Shown here in pieces: positions 43,470-46,123 of a DNA stretch of 46,123 nucleotides (positions are counted from its first letter, which is position 1; every line of letters begins with the position of its first letter). Source of the stretch: Paenibacillus sp. YN15 (GTDB lineage Bacteria > Bacillota > Bacilli > Paenibacillales > NBRC-103111). The position numbers were made by a program, and so were the translations under genes. The notes below the pieces were generated by a model. It was given only the letters and a program-made list of their open reading frames with translations, had not been told where the DNA came from and made no database searches. Location of the stretch: the NCBI RefSeq assembly GCF_003285005.1, contig NZ_QMFA01000054.1, positions 1 to 46,123 of the forward strand. The letters run 5' to 3'.

Positions 43470-43500
43470 TTGACTCTCACGTTACGTGATCCTTTAGAGT
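43470..43500 (+). promoter_or_regulatory. MerR-type promoter with 19-bp spacer
   Basis: TTGACT (43470-43475) and TAGAGT (43495-43500) are 19 bases apart, with the palindrome TCACG-TTA-CGTGA (43477-43489) in the spacer. This is the classical layout activated by MerR-family proteins, so the gene is autoregulated. Confidence 0.8.
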
Positions 43501-43524
43501 AAGTGGTGAAGGGAGATGCAGAGG

Positions 43525-44271
43525 ATGAAGGTTAAGGAAGTTGCCGAGCTGACGGGGGTCAGTGTGCGCACGCTGCACCACTATGATGAGATCGGGCTTT
43601 TGAAGCCGGAGGAGGTGACGGAATCCGGATACCGCATTTACTCCGCCGCGAATCTGGAGACTCTGCAGCAGATCCTGTTTTTTCGGGAGCTGGGGTTTTC
43701 CCTGGGGAAGATCAAGGAGATCATTACCGACCTGGACTATGACCGCAACGAAGCGCTGGCGCTTCAGCGGCGGATGCTCGTGGACAGACGCGGGCAGCTG
43801 GACCGGATGATTGAGGTGATCGACCAAACCATTCGACATTATAAAGGAGAGATTCATATGAGCGATAAGGAAAAGTTTGCAGGCTTTGATTTTACCAAGG
43901 GCAATCTGTATGAAAAGGAGGCGCGGCAGCGCTGGGGAGACGAGGCGGTTAACCGCTCCAACGCCCAACTGGGGGCCATGTCCAAAGAGGAGCAGGAGAA
44001 GCTGGGCCAGGAGATGAACGACATTTACTTCAAGCTGGCCGATCTGCGCCAACTGCCTCCCGAATCGGAGGAAGCCCAGGCGGCTATCAAGCTGTGGTGG
44101 GAGTACCTTAACCGGATGGGCAGCTACTCTTACGAGGCCTTCAAGAATCTGGGCCAGATGTATGTGGACGACGAGCGCTTCACCAAGAACATCGACAAGT
44201 TCGGCGAGGGGCTGGCCCTGTTCATGCGGGACGCTATGGCCGTATTTGCGGACCGTGCGGCTGCCGAATAA
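43525..44271 (+). CDS. MerR-family regulator with TipAS domain
   Basis: The 248-residue protein has the MerR HTH (MKVKEVAELTGVSVRTLHHYDEIGLLKP), a dimerisation helix and a C-terminal TipAS antibiotic-recognition domain (QRWGDEAVNRSNAQLG, YVDDERFTKNIDKFGEGLA). It resembles Mta/TipA regulators that sense drugs. I take the ATG at 43525 because AAGGGAG is 9 bases upstream; the ATG at 43516 touches it. No pump gene follows directly. Confidence 0.92.
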   Translation: MKVKEVAELTGVSVRTLHHYDEIGLLKPEEVTESGYRIYSAANLETLQQILFFRELGFSLGKIKEIITDLDYDRNEALALQRRMLVDRRGQLDRMIEVIDQTIRHYKGEIHMSDKEKFAGFDFTKGNLYEKEARQRWGDEAVNRSNAQLGAMSKEEQEKLGQEMNDIYFKLADLRQLPPESEEAQAAIKLWWEYLNRMGSYSYEAFKNLGQMYVDDERFTKNIDKFGEGLALFMRDAMAVFADRAAAE

Positions 44272-44422
44272 GATTGACCCTCGATTAAGTTACGTAAGTC
44301 CAGCGATAGCCGGATGCATCATGATCGGATGCCTACCGTTTGGGGCCGCAGGCGCCGGGCGACATGTGAAAGATCAAGTCCCTGGTTGCCCGCGGCTCTT
44401 TTTTACACGAAAAAAAAGAGGA

Positions 44423-45802
44423 TTAAGGCTCCAACTCGAGCTTGATTGTTAACTCGTCCAGCAGTTTAATATCGGTTTGAGTCATTGTGCCGAGCACATA
44501 AGACTGCGAAGGGTCCAAAGGCGGATATTCCAGGATATACGCATAAGAGGTATCGCTTATTCGCGTCCGCTCTCCGCTGTCCGTAATGATCATTTGGCCA
44601 TCGGCGGTCTCCAGCCACAATGAGGCGGATTGCGTATGGGGAGCCTTTCCCTTGACTTCATAATAGATCAGGGTTTGGTCATTCTTGAATACCACATTGT
44701 TGACAATGACCTCTCCGACCTCTCCTTGAGACAGTACGATAGGGAAGTTCTTTGTTAACGGGGAGGTTACTTTTTGACTTTCCTGCTTATGCGCAAGCAA
44801 CCTATATGGCGTCACATAAACCTCTTTCGCACCGCTGGCCAGGGGAGCGAAACGGACCGTTCCTCTGGATACACCATCCTTGCCAATTGTCCACTGCGAA
44901 TCCAGGTAGTTGATTATCATGCCGCGCTCATCCTTAAGCTGGAAGAGGAGCCAGTCCGTATCTCCGGCAAATTCAAACTCCAGCTTGGTTGTTACAGGCG
45001 TTAACAAATAGCCTGTCAATTGGAATCGTCCATCCCTGGACTCTGCCCCATATCCATCTGCAAGTGCTCGATGTTGGCTATCCTTCAGCGTTTTGTTCGC
45101 AACCGATAATTTGAAGCTCCAATCGCCTGCAACCCGATTTTGCTTGGCTGAATTGCCGTTCTCGTCCTTAGGCCCCGTCACTTCGCCGATGTTCAACTCT
45201 AACTCAAAGCTGTCTTCCGCCCCCGGCTCGTCAATATCCAGTGTCATGATGCCAACAGCCTGATTGGCGTTGAGTCGATGGGGCTTTGTGCTGAAGGCAG
45301 CTCCCGGTTTGGAAACACCGTTGATTTTGATGGAAACCTTCCCTAGGAATATTATGTTTTCCGTCTGTTCGGAATGGATTTCATAACCAATAGAAAGCCT
45401 TGCGCCATCGTAAATGACATCCTGAAGGGTGATGGCAACGCCATTGTCGCTTACCATTTTGTTGTAGGGCGAAGACAGCCCGCCGCTCTTACTGCTGACA
45501 ATCCCGCTGTCGCCGGCAAAGGAAAAGATATCTCCCTTGAAGATTCTGCCCATGATCGGAATCCTCCGCAATTTCTCAGCCGAAGCGGGGAATGACGATA
45601 ATGCGCCGAAAAGCAGGATGACAGCAATGATGGAACAGCTTGCCGCCAGCAGCCTTCTTCCGAAGACGGGCTTGTTTATTTTCTGTGTCGTTCTCTCGTC
45701 GTGTGCTTCCAGCACCCGCACCTGCAATTGAATGCGCGGCAGCTGGGTTTCTTGAAATTGCTGCTTCAATTCCTGCTCATAAGCATGAGAAGCTTCGTTC
45801 AT
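44423..45802 (-). CDS. Anti-sigma factor with DUF4179 and DUF5643 domains
   Basis: The 459-residue protein has an N-terminal cytosolic region, one membrane segment (LLAASCSIIAVILLFGALSS, about residues 50-70) and a long extracellular part with DUF4179 (SFAGDSGIVSSKSGG..., VAITLQDVIYDGARLSIGYE) and DUF5643. Such genes follow an ECF-type sigma gene and hold it at the membrane. The start overlaps the sigma gene by about 26 bp. Downstream, no clear terminator was seen. Confidence 0.85.
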   Translation of the reverse strand: MNEASHAYEQELKQQFQETQLPRIQLQVRVLEAHDERTTQKINKPVFGRRLLAASCSIIAVILLFGALSSFPASAEKLRRIPIMGRIFKGDIFSFAGDSGIVSSKSGGLSSPYNKMVSDNGVAITLQDVIYDGARLSIGYEIHSEQTENIIFLGKVSIKINGVSKPGAAFSTKPHRLNANQAVGIMTLDIDEPGAEDSFELELNIGEVTGPKDENGNSAKQNRVAGDWSFKLSVANKTLKDSQHRALADGYGAESRDGRFQLTGYLLTPVTTKLEFEFAGDTDWLLFQLKDERGMIINYLDSQWTIGKDGVSRGTVRFAPLASGAKEVYVTPYRLLAHKQESQKVTSPLTKNFPIVLSQGEVGEVIVNNVVFKNDQTLIYYEVKGKAPHTQSASLWLETADGQMIITDSGERTRISDTSYAYILEYPPLDPSQSYVLGTMTQTDIKLLDELTIKLELEP

Positions 45803-46058
45803 CCTTCCTTGCCCCCTTATCGGCCAAGTCGCGTTTTAACTTCTTGATGGCCCGTTCATATCGCTTTCGTACAGCCGAATAGCTGATGTCCAGCTGCTCT
45901 GCAATTTCCTCGAACCTGTTTTCCTCCACAATTCGCAGCAAAATAATATGTCGCTCCTTCGGGGCAAGCCGCCGCAGCGCCTCCTGCAGCTCCACATTGT
46001 AGGCCAGACCCTCCATAGGCCGATCCGCTTGGAAAACCGGCATGGATTGCGAAAACAA
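45777..46058 (-). pseudogene. RNA polymerase sigma factor, C-terminal part; frame broken upstream
   Basis: The 93 visible residues contain sigma region 4 (LQEALRRLAPKERHIILLRIVEENRFEEIAEQLDISYSAVRKRYERAIKKLKRDL). TAG and TAA stops stand just upstream in this frame (46062-46067), so region 2 is missing here. The neighbouring frame is open to 46114. Either a frameshift lies near 46030-46060 or region 2 starts beyond the window. It pairs with the anti-sigma gene downstream. Confidence 0.65.
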
Positions 46059-46123
46059 TCGTTACTACTTAGGTCTCCTCGAAAGGAGCTGAAATCCTTT
46101 GAAAAAATATCCAAATACCCGAC

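Overview
The window looks like a chromosomal segment of a GC-rich, low-GC-phylum Bacillota of the Paenibacillus type. The reasons are lplABC-like sugar ABC genes with a YesM/YesN-type two-component pair, bacilliredoxin BrxB, Bacillus-type GlpD, AcpS, MutY, Pyk and PyrE, strong AGGAGG ribosome sites, TTG/GTG starts, DUF6809 and DUF4179 proteins, and abundant intergenic repeats. No rRNA, tRNA or CRISPR array was seen.

Layout. 1-2200: an intergenic repeat region, then a complete IS630-type element (631-1997). 2205-13755: a carbohydrate-response locus. A 975-residue double FAD oxidoreductase, two permeases and a lipoprotein binding protein lie on the minus strand. Next to them is a second lipoprotein, divergent from a membrane histidine kinase and an AraC-type response regulator. 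13756-14731 is gene-free and packed with inverted-repeat elements. 14732-19148 is housekeeping: a BaiN/HI0933 flavoprotein, BrxB, a NadE-like protein with a degraded ATP loop, two small proteins and AcpS. 19246-25811 holds GlpD interrupted by about 450 residues of low-complexity sequence, an AraC regulator, MutY with an alanine-rich insertion, and a phosphoesterase. 26057-28839 is a compact three-gene set (binding-protein fold without signal peptide, HypB/UreG-like GTPase, ABC-type ATPase) with no permease. 29657-32144 holds pyruvate kinase and a LysR regulator, and a minisatellite lies downstream of pyk. 32145-33524 is gene-poor with a decayed gene. 33525-36892 is the circularly permuted ATP-grasp / alpha-E / transglutaminase trio, followed by PyrE and a GNAT protein. 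38235-40555 is a MarR regulator and an MFS exporter, separated by a non-autonomous transposon that carries an 8-bp target duplication. 40576-43434 is AT-richer accessory DNA (DUF6809, XRE, DsbA-like, Fic). The window ends with a MerR/TipAS regulator and an anti-sigma/sigma pair whose sigma frame is broken near the edge.

How the genes work together. The kinase and regulator probably sense a carbohydrate, perhaps through the divergent lipoprotein, and drive the uptake operon whose last gene is an oxidoreductase. The MarR protein probably represses both itself and the MFS pump through a shared GGAAAC-type site. The 26-29 kb trio is the best candidate for an undescribed system; a metal or cofactor delivery role is inferred from families only. 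The second notable feature is that three unrelated proteins (GlpD, MutY and the trio ATPase) all carry in-frame low-complexity insertions.
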